Source: Kluyvera genomosp. 1 (GTDB lineage Bacteria; Pseudomonadota; Gammaproteobacteria; Enterobacterales; Enterobacteriaceae). Taken from it: a stretch of DNA of 64,000 nt. Below are positions 7,376 to 15,623 of the stretch, one piece after another. The notes beneath the pieces are model-generated. The model was not told the origin of the DNA. It saw only the letters and a list, made by a program, of their open reading frames with translations, and did not search any database. The position numbers were made by a program, and so were the translations under genes. Every line of letters begins with the position of its first letter. The first letter of the stretch is position 1. The stretch covers positions 62,001 to 126,000 of the forward strand of contig NZ_LGHZ01000008.1 of the NCBI RefSeq assembly GCF_001266615.1, read 5' to 3'.

Positions 7376-9421
7376 ATGTCGGTCATGAATCCATTTTTTT
7401 CCAGCAGCACGCTGCCTTACCAGGCACCGCCGTTTAACGAAATCAACGACAGCCACTATCGTCCCGCTTTTGACGAAGGTCTGAAGCGCAAACGTCAGGA
7501 GATTACTGAGATTGCGGAAAACCCGGCGCCTGCGAGTTTTGATAATACCTTTGTGGCGCTGGAAAAAAGCGGTGAAATGCTCTCCAGAGTCACCTCGGTT
7601 TTCTTTGCTATGTCGGCCTCCCACAGCAACGATGAAATTCAACGCCTGGACGAGCAGTTTTCGGCGGAATTGGCTGGGTTAGCCAACGATATTTACCTTA
7701 ATGATGCGCTGTTTAAGCGTATTCAAAATATATGGCAACAGCGCCACCAATTAGCACTGGATGCAGAGTCACTGCGTCTGGTTGAGGTCATTTATCAGCG
7801 CTTTATTTTGGCGGGTGCCATGCTTGAAGAGACACAGAAAGCGGAGCTCAAAGCCTTAAATACCGAAGCCGCCACCCTAAGCAGCCAATTTCATCAGCGT
7901 TTGCTCGCTGCGGCAAAAGCGGGTGGATTAGTGGTCGAAAGCGCGGCAGAGCTGGACGGTTTTAGCGACGATGAAATTGCAGCTGCCGCAGCTGCTGCAT
8001 CCGATCGCGGTTTTGCCGAACGCTGGCTGATCCCTTTGGTTAACACCACGCAGCAGCCGGCACTGGCGTCGCTTCGTCAACGTCAAACGCGTGAAAAACT
8101 GTTCAAGGCTGGCTGGCAGCGTAATCAGCAGGGGGACGATAACGATACCCGCGAACGATTACTGCGGCTGGTGGCTATTCGGGCGAAGCAGGCGGAGTTG
8201 ATGGGCTACGATGATTACGCCAGCTGGAGCATGGCCGATCAGATGGCCAAAACGCCAACCGCCGCCTTTAACTTTATGCGTGAAATCACCCCGGCAGCGC
8301 GAGCGCGTGCTGAAAGCGAGCTGGCGGATATTCAGGCTCTTATCGACGATAGTGGCGAACATTTTAACGCCGAGGCCTGGGACTGGTTGTTCTATTCAGA
8401 ACAGGTACGCCGTGAGAAATATGCGATTGATGAAGCGCAAATTAAACCGTGGTTTGCTCTCGACAGCGTGCTGGAGAAAGGTGTGTTCTGGTCGGCGAGC
8501 CAGCTGTTCGGTATCCGTTTTGTCGAACGCTTTGATCTCCCTGTCTACCATCCTGATGTGCGTGTCTGGGAGATTTTCGACGCCGACGGTGAGGGGATGG
8601 CGCTGTTTTACGGTGATTTCTTCGCGCGTGACAGTAAAAGCGGCGGGGCGTGGATGGATAACTTTGTGCCGCAGTCTACGCTTTTCGGCACGCGTCCGGT
8701 CATCTACAACGTGTGCAACTACCCAAAACCCGTAGCAGGTAAAAGTGCGCTGATTTCCTGGGACGACGTTATCACATTATTCCATGAGTTCGGACACGCG
8801 TTGCATGGGCTGTTCGCTAACCAGCGCTACGTCACGCTCTCCGGCACCAACACGCCGCGCGATTTCGTTGAGTTCCCTTCGCAGATTAACGAACACTGGG
8901 CTAGCCATCCTGAGGTATTCGCCCACTATGCGCGCCATCATGAAACCGGTGAACCGATGCCGGAATCGCTGCGCGACAGTTTGTTCCGGGCGGCAAACTT
9001 CAACAAAGGTTATGACATGACCGAGTTGCTGAGTGCGGCTCTGCTGGATATGAACTGGCACAGCGTGGAGACCTCGGCTTTACCGCATCACGTTGATGAA
9101 TTTGAAACACAAATATTGCGCCAGGAAAATATCGATCTCGCCGCTGTTCCGCCACGCTATCGCAGCAGCTATTTCTCACATATTTTTGGCGGTGGGTATG
9201 CGGCAGGGTATTACGCCTATTTGTGGACACAAATGCTCGCCGATGATGGTTACCAGTGGTTTGTGGAACACGGTGGCTTAAATCGTGAAAATGGTCAGCG
9301 CTTCCGTGACGCTATTTTATCCCGGGGTAATAGCAGCTGCCTGGAACAACTCTACCGGGACTGGCGCGGCCACGATCCGTTAATTGCTCCGATGTTAAAA
9401 AATCGCGGATTGAGCGATTAA
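7376..9421 (+). CDS. dcp: Dcp, peptidyl-dipeptidase (dipeptidyl carboxypeptidase II)
   Basis: 681 residues, the same length as E. coli Dcp. M3-family zinc metallopeptidase with HEFGH at residues 470-474 (two zinc-ligand histidines and the catalytic Glu) and the third ligand Glu in the downstream EFPSQINEH block (about residue 499). It removes C-terminal dipeptides from N-blocked tripeptides and longer peptides, working in the cytoplasm in peptide turnover. The closing segment SSYFSHIFGGGYAAGYYAYLW is the family substrate-loop signature. AGGAGC precedes the ATG. Confidence 0.96.
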   Translation: MSVMNPFFSSSTLPYQAPPFNEINDSHYRPAFDEGLKRKRQEITEIAENPAPASFDNTFVALEKSGEMLSRVTSVFFAMSASHSNDEIQRLDEQFSAELAGLANDIYLNDALFKRIQNIWQQRHQLALDAESLRLVEVIYQRFILAGAMLEETQKAELKALNTEAATLSSQFHQRLLAAAKAGGLVVESAAELDGFSDDEIAAAAAAASDRGFAERWLIPLVNTTQQPALASLRQRQTREKLFKAGWQRNQQGDDNDTRERLLRLVAIRAKQAELMGYDDYASWSMADQMAKTPTAAFNFMREITPAARARAESELADIQALIDDSGEHFNAEAWDWLFYSEQVRREKYAIDEAQIKPWFALDSVLEKGVFWSASQLFGIRFVERFDLPVYHPDVRVWEIFDADGEGMALFYGDFFARDSKSGGAWMDNFVPQSTLFGTRPVIYNVCNYPKPVAGKSALISWDDVITLFHEFGHALHGLFANQRYVTLSGTNTPRDFVEFPSQINEHWASHPEVFAHYARHHETGEPMPESLRDSLFRAANFNKGYDMTELLSAALLDMNWHSVETSALPHHVDEFETQILRQENIDLAAVPPRYRSSYFSHIFGGGYAAGYYAYLWTQMLADDGYQWFVEHGGLNRENGQRFRDAILSRGNSSCLEQLYRDWRGHDPLIAPMLKNRGLSD

Positions 9422-9473
9422 GATTATCTCTGGATAAAACGCCCGGTGGTCCACATTGACGCCGGGAAAATAG

Positions 9474-9560
9474 AAAAAAAACCCGCACACAGGGCTGGCG
9501 GGTTAAGTCGAACAATAAATAGAGCATTCATGCTGTCTTCCCTGGAGTGAAGACAACCGC
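9474..9560 (-). ncRNA. Candidate small RNA ending in an intrinsic terminator
   Basis: On the minus strand a 7-bp stem-loop (arms 9549-9555 and 9534-9540, TGTCTTC/GAAGACA) is followed by a clear terminator (AACCCGC/GCGGGTT, 9480-9504, then a run of eight T on the minus strand). No minus-strand protein gene lies upstream that would need this terminator, and dcp runs the other way. A weak promoter could be TTGCGT at 9592-9587 with 17-bp spacing to AAAACT. Length would be about 85 nt. I cannot match it to a named sRNA. The remainder of 9422-9763 shows nothing else. Confidence 0.4.
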
Positions 9561-9763
9561 GTCAGTTTTACGTAACGGTAACAGTTACGCAACCTGACAT
9601 TTTCGGTAGGGTACGAAGGGAGAAAGGTAATTGGTGCGCTGGCTCACGCACTCTTTACAAATGCGTGCAGTTGTTGAAGAAACTCGGCATTAGCCTTGTT
9701 ACTATTGAGGGGTAACTTGTTGAGTTAATGGATTTAATATCGACATTCTGCCCGGAGGCTATA

Positions 9764-9934
9764 ATGAAAAAATCCCAGCGTAAAGCACGTCGCGAATCTC
9801 TCTGGTCTACCCGTCCTGAGCATCAGGACTTACAGGAGTCGCGTTCCGGCAGATTGTGGGCAGGGCGCAAAGCGAGCTGCCAGAGTAAAAAAGCGTGGAA
9901 GAATTCTGATTTAATGAATCCGCTCGCCGTTTAG
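9764..9934 (+). CDS. Small basic protein of unknown function
   Basis: 56 residues from an ATG preceded by a strong CGGAGG. It is highly basic (about a quarter Lys+Arg), with N-terminal KKSQRKARR and no membrane segment or known motif. The stop codon is inside the PhoP-type box that precedes mgrR. The good ribosome-binding site and position argue for a real gene; composition would suit a nucleic-acid or ribosome-associated protein, but I do not recognise it. An upstream ATG at 9728 lacks such a site. Confidence 0.5.
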   Translation: MKKSQRKARRESLWSTRPEHQDLQESRSGRLWAGRKASCQSKKAWKNSDLMNPLAV

Positions 9935-9944
9935 CGTTAGTTGA
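9928..9944 (+). promoter_or_regulatory. PhoP-type box ahead of mgrR
   Basis: CGTTTA, 5 bp, AGTTGA: two hexamers matching the PhoP direct-repeat consensus TGTTTA-N5-TGTTTA at 5/6 and 4/6. A possible -10 (TGATAG, 9954-9959) follows at suitable distance. It overlaps the last codons of the small basic protein gene. Confidence 0.5.
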
Positions 9945-9964
9945 ATATTGTGATGATAGGATTC

Positions 9965-10068
9965 TTATCAGAAACGGTTATCTATTCCAGGAGGGAGGAT
10001 AGCTGTAGAAAGAAAATCTATCCATGCAAGCATTTATACCGCCAGCTTTACTGGCGGTTTTTTTTGCC
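9965..10068 (+). ncRNA. mgrR: Probable MgrR small RNA
   Basis: About 100 nt between a PhoP-type promoter and a strong terminator (CCGCCAG, CTTTA, CTGGCGG at 10039-10057 followed by eight T). It converges on mgtS with only a few bases between the ends, the arrangement I recall for E. coli mgrR and mgtS. In E. coli MgrR is an Hfq-dependent RNA activated by PhoP that represses eptB, altering lipopolysaccharide modification, and ygdQ. The assignment rests on location, size, terminator and the PhoP-type box; I could not align it to a reference. The 5' end is estimated. Confidence 0.6.
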
Positions 10069-10070
10069 CG

Positions 10071-10166
10071 TTAATCATTCCACTTTCCGCTTAAATAGGC
10101 TGTCAGAAAACCGGAAAAAAGAATGAGACCCATCGCAATAACAAAAACTTGCATATTATCCGGCAT
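10071..10166 (-). CDS. mgtS: MgtS, 31-residue inner-membrane protein
   Basis: A 31-residue frame with GGAGG 6 bases before its ATG. The sequence contains ILFSGFLTAYLSGKWND at the C-terminus, matching E. coli MgtS (YneM), which ends ILFSGFLAAYFSHKWDD. One transmembrane helix spans about residues 6-25. In E. coli MgtS accumulates in low magnesium, binds and stabilises the MgtA magnesium importer and also affects the PitA phosphate/cation symporter. It sits tail to tail with mgrR. The gene is too short to appear in standard calls. Confidence 0.9.
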   Translation of the reverse strand: MPDNMQVFVIAMGLILFSGFLTAYLSGKWND

Positions 10167-10217
10167 GATGACCTCCGCTTTAACGATCGACGACACTCAT
10201 CCTCTAGCGTACTCATT

Positions 10218-10234
10218 TAAACGTAGACTAACGG
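10218..10234 (-). promoter_or_regulatory. Possible PhoP-type box ahead of mgtS
   Basis: On the minus strand CCGTTA, 5 bp, CGTTTA. The second hexamer matches the PhoP half-site well, the first only partly. It lies 52 bp before the mgtS start. Weak evidence, supported mainly by the known PhoP control of mgtS. Confidence 0.35.
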
Positions 10235-10248
10235 CGTTATTTGTTAAA

Positions 10249-11238
10249 TTAATTATTTGTTGCAGTAAACTTTTTACGGTAGGCCAGCGGGCTTATTGCT
10301 AAATGTTGCTGAAAACGCAGCCGCAAGTTTTTCGCATTGCCAAAGCCGGTTAATTCGGCGATCTTTTCCATACTGTCTCGACGTGTGGCCAGGTAATGTT
10401 GTGCTAATTGAAGACGCTCATCGAGCAGCCAGCGGGCAGGGGTTTTGCCGGTAGCGTCCTGGAAACGCCGCAGGAAGGTGCGTTCACTCATTCCTACCCG
10501 CTCGGCAAGCGATCGCACGCTATGGCTCCCGGCCAGATTCTGATAGAGAAAATCATATAACATCCCCAGCCTTTGACTTTCGCGGGAGCGTGCTACCGGC
10601 TGTTCAATATGCTGTTTCTGCGCGCCGTCGCGATGCGGCTGGATAACTAATCGACGTGCCACCTGGTTGGCGATCTCAAGCCCGTAGTCCAGACGCACCA
10701 CGTGCAGACATAAATCAATTCCCGCCGCACTGCCGGCTGAGGTAAACACCGACTCCTCCGCAATATAGAGCACATCCTCGACCACGCGGATATCAGGAAA
10801 ACGCTGCTGCAAATCTTCGGTATAGCGCCAGTGGGTGGTGGCCCTTTTTCCAGTCAGCAGACCCGCTGCCGCGAGCACAAACACGCCGGAACAGATGGAT
10901 AATACCCGGCAGCCGCGTTGATTCGCACTGACCAATGCCTGACAAAGCGCCTCCGGTACCAGGCTATTGCCTCCGCGCCAGCCGGGAACAACAATCGTAT
11001 CCGCCTGCTCAAGGAGGCTGAGATCGCCATCAGCCATGACCCTCACGCCGCCCGTGGCGCGTAGTTCACCTTCATCAATCGCAGCCACGGCAAAGCGATA
11101 CCAGTTCTCACCCATTTCCGGTCGAGGTAGGCCAAAAATCTCCACCGCCACACCAAATTCAAAGGTACAAAGGCCGTCATAGGCGAGCACTACAATCAGT
11201 GGGGCTAACTTTGTCATTTTATGGCTGTTTTCTGTCAT
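10249..11238 (-). CDS. FtrA/GlxA-type AraC-family regulator
   Basis: 329 residues. The N-terminal 190 residues form a DJ-1/PfpI-like (class I glutamine amidotransferase-like) sensor domain, with the elbow sequence SICSGVFVLAAAGLL at about residues 115-129. The C-terminal 100 residues carry two AraC helix-turn-helix motifs (RSLAERVGMSERTFLRRFQDATG and MEKIAELTGFGNAKNLRLRFQQ). Proteins of this kind are annotated FtrA in Salmonella and relatives. It is divergent from the rhodanese gene with 85 bp between starts, so the rhodanese gene is its likely target. The ligand is unknown. A second in-frame ATG at 11217 could be used instead. Confidence 0.85.
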   Translation of the reverse strand: MTENSHKMTKLAPLIVVLAYDGLCTFEFGVAVEIFGLPRPEMGENWYRFAVAAIDEGELRATGGVRVMADGDLSLLEQADTIVVPGWRGGNSLVPEALCQALVSANQRGCRVLSICSGVFVLAAAGLLTGKRATTHWRYTEDLQQRFPDIRVVEDVLYIAEESVFTSAGSAAGIDLCLHVVRLDYGLEIANQVARRLVIQPHRDGAQKQHIEQPVARSRESQRLGMLYDFLYQNLAGSHSVRSLAERVGMSERTFLRRFQDATGKTPARWLLDERLQLAQHYLATRRDSMEKIAELTGFGNAKNLRLRFQQHLAISPLAYRKKFTATNN

Positions 11239-11323
11239 TTCTGCGGGCAGTCCTCATGCAAGCGGCCTGTATATACTCAAGCGGTTGTTGCCATAGAGGT
11301 AACATATAACAGGAGAATAAACG

Positions 11324-11722
11324 ATGAGTTATGTAACTGAATACCCTGCAGCGCCTTCGCCTCTGGCCACCGTCCACTTTCGTCAGCGACTGGCGCTGGA
11401 GACCGATTGCGCCGATGTTTACGCCTCAATGCAGCAGCATGATGCCGATTTTGTACTGCTGCATGTTGTCGGCAGCCCGGAAGCTTTTGCTCGTCGCCAT
11501 ATTCCCGGAGCTATTCATCTTCGTCACGCGGAGATCACCGGCGAGAAAATGCAGGAATGGCCAGAGGACACGCTGTTTGTCGTCTATTGCGCAGGACCAC
11601 ATTGCAACGGTGCCGACCGCGCCGCGCTGAAGCTTGCCGAGCTGGGCCGTCCGGTAAAATTAATGCTGGGTGGGATTACCGGCTGGGAAGACGAAGGTTT
11701 TGCATTTAGCAGTGGAACATGA
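11324..11722 (+). CDS. Rhodanese-domain protein
   Basis: 132 residues, a single rhodanese (sulfurtransferase) domain. The signature SPEAFARRHIPGAIHLRH (about residues 50-67) is the CH2A-like entry motif, and the active-site loop is YCAGPHCNGADRAA, with the first Cys (about residue 90) at the persulfide position and a second Cys five residues later. Predicted cytoplasmic sulfur carrier or thiosulfate/3-mercaptopyruvate sulfurtransferase; the acceptor is not known. AGGAG precedes the ATG. It is divergent from an FtrA-type regulator and its stop codon overlaps a MetR-type box for the next gene. Confidence 0.88.
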   Translation: MSYVTEYPAAPSPLATVHFRQRLALETDCADVYASMQQHDADFVLLHVVGSPEAFARRHIPGAIHLRHAEITGEKMQEWPEDTLFVVYCAGPHCNGADRAALKLAELGRPVKLMLGGITGWEDEGFAFSSGT

Positions 11723-11732
11723 ATTTTCTTCA
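11720..11732. promoter_or_regulatory. MetR-type box
   Basis: TGAATTTTCTTCA fits the MetR consensus TGAA-N5-TTCA exactly. A second, imperfect copy begins at 11740 (TGAAATTTTCTC). Tandem MetR sites are the arrangement at E. coli metE. The box lies 143 bp before the MetE-like gene and over the stop codon of the rhodanese gene. Confidence 0.5.
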
Positions 11733-11874
11733 CGTGTGATGAAATTTTCTCGTTTGCCAGCGCCGGTGATGGATGACAGTATTTGGACATATAGCCGTCC
11801 AGAAGGCTAAATAATTCAAATAATACATTATCACTCAGGGCAACCAGTTTGTCCGAGTGAATAAGGAGAATCGC

Positions 11875-12981
11875 ATGCCACATCAACACGCACCTTATCG
11901 CGCCGACATCGTTGGCAGTTTCTTACGCCCGCTGGCCATTAAGCAGGCACGCCAGCAGTTCGCTGACGGTGAAATCGACGCGCAGCAGCTTCGCGCCGTT
12001 GAGGATGCGGAAATCCGCCGTGTGGTGCAGCATCAGTGTGACTGTGGCCTGCATGTGGTGACCGACGGTGAGTTCCGCCGTGCCTGGTGGCATTTTGATT
12101 TCTTTGACGGCCTGCAGGGCGTTGAACGCTATGACTCCGATAAAGGTATCCAGTTTAACGGCGTGCAAACCCGTGCCCATGGTATCCGCGTGACGGGAAA
12201 ACTGGGTTTTGGTGAGCATCCAATGCTGGAAGATTTCCGCTTTCTGAAAAGCATCAGCGGCGAGGCAACGCCGAAAATGACCATTCCAAGCCCAAGCGTG
12301 CTGCACTTCCGCGGTGGGCGTAAAGATATTGATGCCACGGTATACCCAGATTTAGCAGACTACTTTAATGACCTGGCTGATACCTGGCGTGATGCGATCC
12401 GTGCCTTCTATGACGCAGGTTGCCGCTATTTGCAGCTTGATGACACTGTCTGGGCCTATCTGTGTTCCGATGAGCAGCGCCGTCAGGTTCGTGAGCGCGG
12501 CGACGATCCGGACCAGTTAGCGGCTATCTATGCCGATGTACTGAACCGCGCGCTGGAAGGTAAACCTGACGATCTGATTATCGGTCTGCACGTTTGTCGC
12601 GGTAACTTCCGTTCAACGTGGATTTCTGAAGGCGGCTATGAGCCGGTGGCAGAAATTCTCTTCGGTCGCGTCAAAGTGGATGCGTTCTTCCTGGAATACG
12701 ACAACGACCGTTCCGGTGATTTTGCGCCGCTGCGTTTTGTCCCTAAAGGTGAACAGAAAGTCGTGCTGGGTCTTATCACCACCAAAAACGGCGAGCTGGA
12801 AAATCCGGAAGGGGTTAAAGCGCGCGTGGCAGAGGCGGCAAAACATGTCGCGCTGGGCCAAATCTGCCTTAGCCCGCAGTGTGGTTTTGCTTCCACGGAA
12901 GAAGGTAATAGCCTGTCCGAACAACAGCAATGGGATAAAGTGCGTTTGGTAACGGGAATTGCCGCCCAGGTTTGGGCGTAA
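11875..12981 (+). CDS. MetE C-terminal-like methyltransferase (YxjG/YxjH type)
   Basis: 368 residues from the ATG preceded by AAGGAG (11863-11868). It corresponds to the catalytic C-terminal half of cobalamin-independent methionine synthase; zinc ligands are visible in HVCRGNFR (His and Cys, about residues 227-229), a downstream Glu in the VDAFFLEYD block, and Cys in LSPQCGFAS (about residue 337). It would move a methyl group onto homocysteine or a related thiol. Proteins of this size lack the N-terminal half of MetE and the methyl donor is uncertain. The MetR-type box upstream supports a role in methionine supply. A terminator follows at 13002. Confidence 0.88.
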   Translation: MPHQHAPYRADIVGSFLRPLAIKQARQQFADGEIDAQQLRAVEDAEIRRVVQHQCDCGLHVVTDGEFRRAWWHFDFFDGLQGVERYDSDKGIQFNGVQTRAHGIRVTGKLGFGEHPMLEDFRFLKSISGEATPKMTIPSPSVLHFRGGRKDIDATVYPDLADYFNDLADTWRDAIRAFYDAGCRYLQLDDTVWAYLCSDEQRRQVRERGDDPDQLAAIYADVLNRALEGKPDDLIIGLHVCRGNFRSTWISEGGYEPVAEILFGRVKVDAFFLEYDNDRSGDFAPLRFVPKGEQKVVLGLITTKNGELENPEGVKARVAEAAKHVALGQICLSPQCGFASTEEGNSLSEQQQWDKVRLVTGIAAQVWA

Positions 12982-13001
12982 GATTTCAGCGGATAAGTAT
13001 G

Positions 13002-13042
13002 ACGCCACCCGATGGTCGGAAACGATTGTCGGGTGGCGTTTT
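13002..13042 (+). terminator. Intrinsic terminator after the MetE-like gene
   Basis: ACGCCACCCGA (13002-13012) and TCGGGTGGCGT (13029-13039), an 11-bp stem with a 16-base loop and TTTT after it. It separates the gene from convergent ydeE. Confidence 0.8.
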
Positions 13043-13055
13043 GCTGTGTGTGAAC

Positions 13056-14246
13056 TTAGATAGCGTTCAATTCCGGACGCCAGGTACTGGCTTTGATGCC
13101 GCGGAAGATCAGTGCCCAAGCCAGCACGATGGCAATCATCATGATAGGGAACAGCGTTAACGGCGGGAAATGCGTGAGGATCTGCCCGGTCAACAGTGGG
13201 TTAAATGCCGCCCCCAACCAACCCAACGCCTGGGCGGAGAAGTAGCTGGCTTTCATGCCCGGTGGCGCGATGTTATCGATCAACATGTATTCACCCGGAG
13301 CATAAATTATCTCGCCAAGAGTGAAGACGGCGGCCGCGAGCCCCCAGTACACCAGATTGTTGCCTGACAGCATAAAGCCTGCCAGCCCCAGTACGTAGCA
13401 GATGGTTCCGAAGGTCATTAGCGGGCGCAGGTTATTGGCCGTTAATTTGCGCCCAATGGCGTACTGCAGCGTGACGACTACCGCAGCGTTGACCGGCAGG
13501 ATCACCGCCACCACTTTTTCGGCAAAGGTACTGTCACCGATGGTCAGTACGTACTGAGACAAACAGGAGGCAAACGATCCGCCGACGAAAGAGGCCAGCA
13601 GTCCGGAAAGGGTAAACCACAGCAGCGCCCGGTCATGCAGCAGCACTGATGGTGACCAGGCGACGGGTTTCTCCGTCATCTCACCGGGGGTTAGACGTTC
13701 AACGTAGCGCTGAATAAACAGCAGCGGGAAGGCGGCACAAATCGCGGCCAGCCAGAACGGCAAATTAATGCTGTGCATCACCAGCAACGTGCCAATCGGC
13801 GGGCCAATGGTCCAGCCAATATTCAAAAATGAGTAGTTCAGTGAGAACACCCGTGCCTTGGTGCTGGCGGCCAGTGTATCGGAAAAATAGGCTTTCAGGA
13901 CGGTTGAAAAGACCGAATAGGAACAGTTAATCAGGGCGAAGAAGAACACCACCAGCGGAATGCTATTCACCAGTGGAATGGCAACAAATCCGGCGATGAA
14001 AAAGGCCACGGCAATCAACATGTAGCGCTTTTTATCAAACTTGTCGGCCAGGATGCCGAAGCCAAGGCTGAAGACCACGCCGACTACCAGCGCGATAGAC
14101 ATGGCATAGCCGATGGTATCTACCTTCATGGCGTATTGCCGGGTGAGGTAGATGGTCATAAAGGGGAGTGTGGCACCGCGCCCGATAGTTAACAGCAATG
14201 ACGATGCCAACAGCGCAATCGTGGATCGTCTGGTCGTTGGTTTCAT
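13056..14246 (-). CDS. ydeE: YdeE, MFS efflux transporter
   Basis: Twelve-helix major facilitator protein, 396 residues from the internal ATG at 14246, where the homologous E. coli YdeE begins (short N-terminus before RRSTIALLASSLLLTIGRGA). The motif A loop reads GILADKFDKKRYML (about residues 60-73). E. coli YdeE is a proton-driven exporter that lowers sensitivity to certain dipeptides and to arabinose-related stress. An extended start at 14303 is open but has no homologous residues. It is divergent from eamA, as in E. coli. Confidence 0.92.
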   Translation of the reverse strand: MKPTTRRSTIALLASSLLLTIGRGATLPFMTIYLTRQYAMKVDTIGYAMSIALVVGVVFSLGFGILADKFDKKRYMLIAVAFFIAGFVAIPLVNSIPLVVFFFALINCSYSVFSTVLKAYFSDTLAASTKARVFSLNYSFLNIGWTIGPPIGTLLVMHSINLPFWLAAICAAFPLLFIQRYVERLTPGEMTEKPVAWSPSVLLHDRALLWFTLSGLLASFVGGSFASCLSQYVLTIGDSTFAEKVVAVILPVNAAVVVTLQYAIGRKLTANNLRPLMTFGTICYVLGLAGFMLSGNNLVYWGLAAAVFTLGEIIYAPGEYMLIDNIAPPGMKASYFSAQALGWLGAAFNPLLTGQILTHFPPLTLFPIMMIAIVLAWALIFRGIKASTWRPELNAI

Positions 14247-14440
14247 TTTCTTGCCCAAATGGTGTTGTTGTCTTGGTTTTGTTATCCCTTTCACAAATAT
14301 CACGCCATAAGAAGCTTGTATAGCGGTGCAGGTGTCGGTGAGTGCGATTTCATCCCGCCAATAATAATGATCTATTCCTGGGACGAAATTTTCGTTACTT
14401 TGATTGTGTTTACATAAATTTAATAAACGTTGAGGCGAGT

Positions 14441-15343
14441 ATGACGCGTAAAGATGGGCTACTGGCGCTGCTGGTAGTGGTGGTATGGGGGCTAAACTTT
14501 GTGGTTATCAAAGTGGGGCTACATGGGATGCCGCCGCTGCTGCTGGCCGGTTTACGCTTTTTGTTTGTTGCGTTTCCGGCGCTGTTCTTCGTTCCTCGCC
14601 CGCGCGTACCGCTCCCGTTATTGCTGGGCTATGCGTTGACCATCAGTTTCGGTCAGTTTGCCTTCCTGTTCTGCGCGATTAACTTCGGTATGCCTGCAGG
14701 GTTGGCGTCGCTCGTTTTGCAGGCGCAGGCCTTCTTTACCATTATTCTCGGTGCATTTGTCTTTGGCGAGCGGCTCCAGCGCAAACAGCTGGTAGGGATT
14801 TCGCTGGCAGTATTTGGCGTACTGGTGTTGATTGAAACGAGCATGAACGGGCAAAACGTGAAACTGCTGGGCTTTATGCTGACGTTGGGAGCGGCGCTGT
14901 GCTGGGCATGTGGGAATATCTTTAACAAAAAAATCATGCTGCATCCCTCTAAAACAGGCGTGATGTCGCTGGTGGTATGGAGCGCATTGATTCCGATTGT
15001 TCCATTTATGCTCAGCTCGTGGATATTTGAAGGGCCGCAGGTCATGGCACAGAGCTTAATTCATATCGATATGACCACCGTGCTGTCGTTGGCCTACCTT
15101 TCATTTATGGCGAGCATCATCGGTTATGGTATTTGGGGTTCTCTGCTGGGGCGTTACGAGACCTGGCGGGTGGCGCCTTTATCGCTATTGGTTCCGGTGG
15201 TTGGGCTGGCGAGTGCCGCGCTGTTACTGGGTGAAACGCTCTCATTGATGCAGCTTGCCGGTGCGGTGCTGATTATGGCGGGGCTGTTGATTAACGTTTT
15301 TGGTTTCCGTTTACCGGGAAGGCGTCGGGCGGTAAAAGGGTAA
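14441..15343 (+). CDS. eamA: EamA (YdeD), cysteine/O-acetylserine exporter
   Basis: 300 residues from the ATG preceded by GAGGCG; the open frame extends upstream but E. coli EamA starts here (M-x-RKDG-LALLVVVVWGLNF). Ten hydrophobic helices as two EamA/DMT repeats; the duplicated motif is seen near residues 75-130 and 220-285. In E. coli it exports O-acetylserine and cysteine pathway metabolites across the inner membrane. It ends at the mar terminator, converging with marB. Confidence 0.94.
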   Translation: MTRKDGLLALLVVVVWGLNFVVIKVGLHGMPPLLLAGLRFLFVAFPALFFVPRPRVPLPLLLGYALTISFGQFAFLFCAINFGMPAGLASLVLQAQAFFTIILGAFVFGERLQRKQLVGISLAVFGVLVLIETSMNGQNVKLLGFMLTLGAALCWACGNIFNKKIMLHPSKTGVMSLVVWSALIPIVPFMLSSWIFEGPQVMAQSLIHIDMTTVLSLAYLSFMASIIGYGIWGSLLGRYETWRVAPLSLLVPVVGLASAALLLGETLSLMQLAGAVLIMAGLLINVFGFRLPGRRRAVKG

Positions 15344-15366
15344 AAAAAGCCCCGCGATGGCGGGGC
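15342..15366 (-). terminator. marRAB operon terminator
   Basis: Minus strand GCCCCGC, CATC, GCGGGGC (15366-15349) followed by seven T (15348-15342). Directed at the mar transcript; it overlaps the stop codon of eamA. Confidence 0.9.
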
Positions 15367-15374
15367 AATTGCAT

Positions 15375-15593
15375 TTAGCGATTAATATCGTTGTTGTAAT
15401 ACGGCACGCCCAGCTCATCCGATTTGTCGCTACCGGCGGCCATGTGATTAAAATCAAATGGTGACTGGTTGCTGGCAGAGGGCATCAGCATGGTGTGGTG
15501 GGCGTTATTTTGTGCCGGGAGTTGTTGCTCCGCAAAGCTTGGGCTTGCAGCCACCGCCAGCAGGGCGAAGGCAACGGAAGCGAACAGTTTCAT
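15375..15593 (-). CDS. marB: MarB, periplasmic small protein
   Basis: 72 residues with an N-terminal signal peptide (MKLFASVAFALLAVAASPSFA, cleavage after about residue 21), so exported to the periplasm. The tail DELGVPYYNNDINR matches MarB. It is the third gene of the marRAB operon, 30 bp after marA. In E. coli MarB indirectly lowers marA transcription; the mechanism is not established. Confidence 0.93.
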   Translation of the reverse strand: MKLFASVAFALLAVAASPSFAEQQLPAQNNAHHTMLMPSASNQSPFDFNHMAAGSDKSDELGVPYYNNDINR

Positions 15594-15623
15594 TATTTCC
15601 TCGATACGTCTTTTGGCAGGCGA

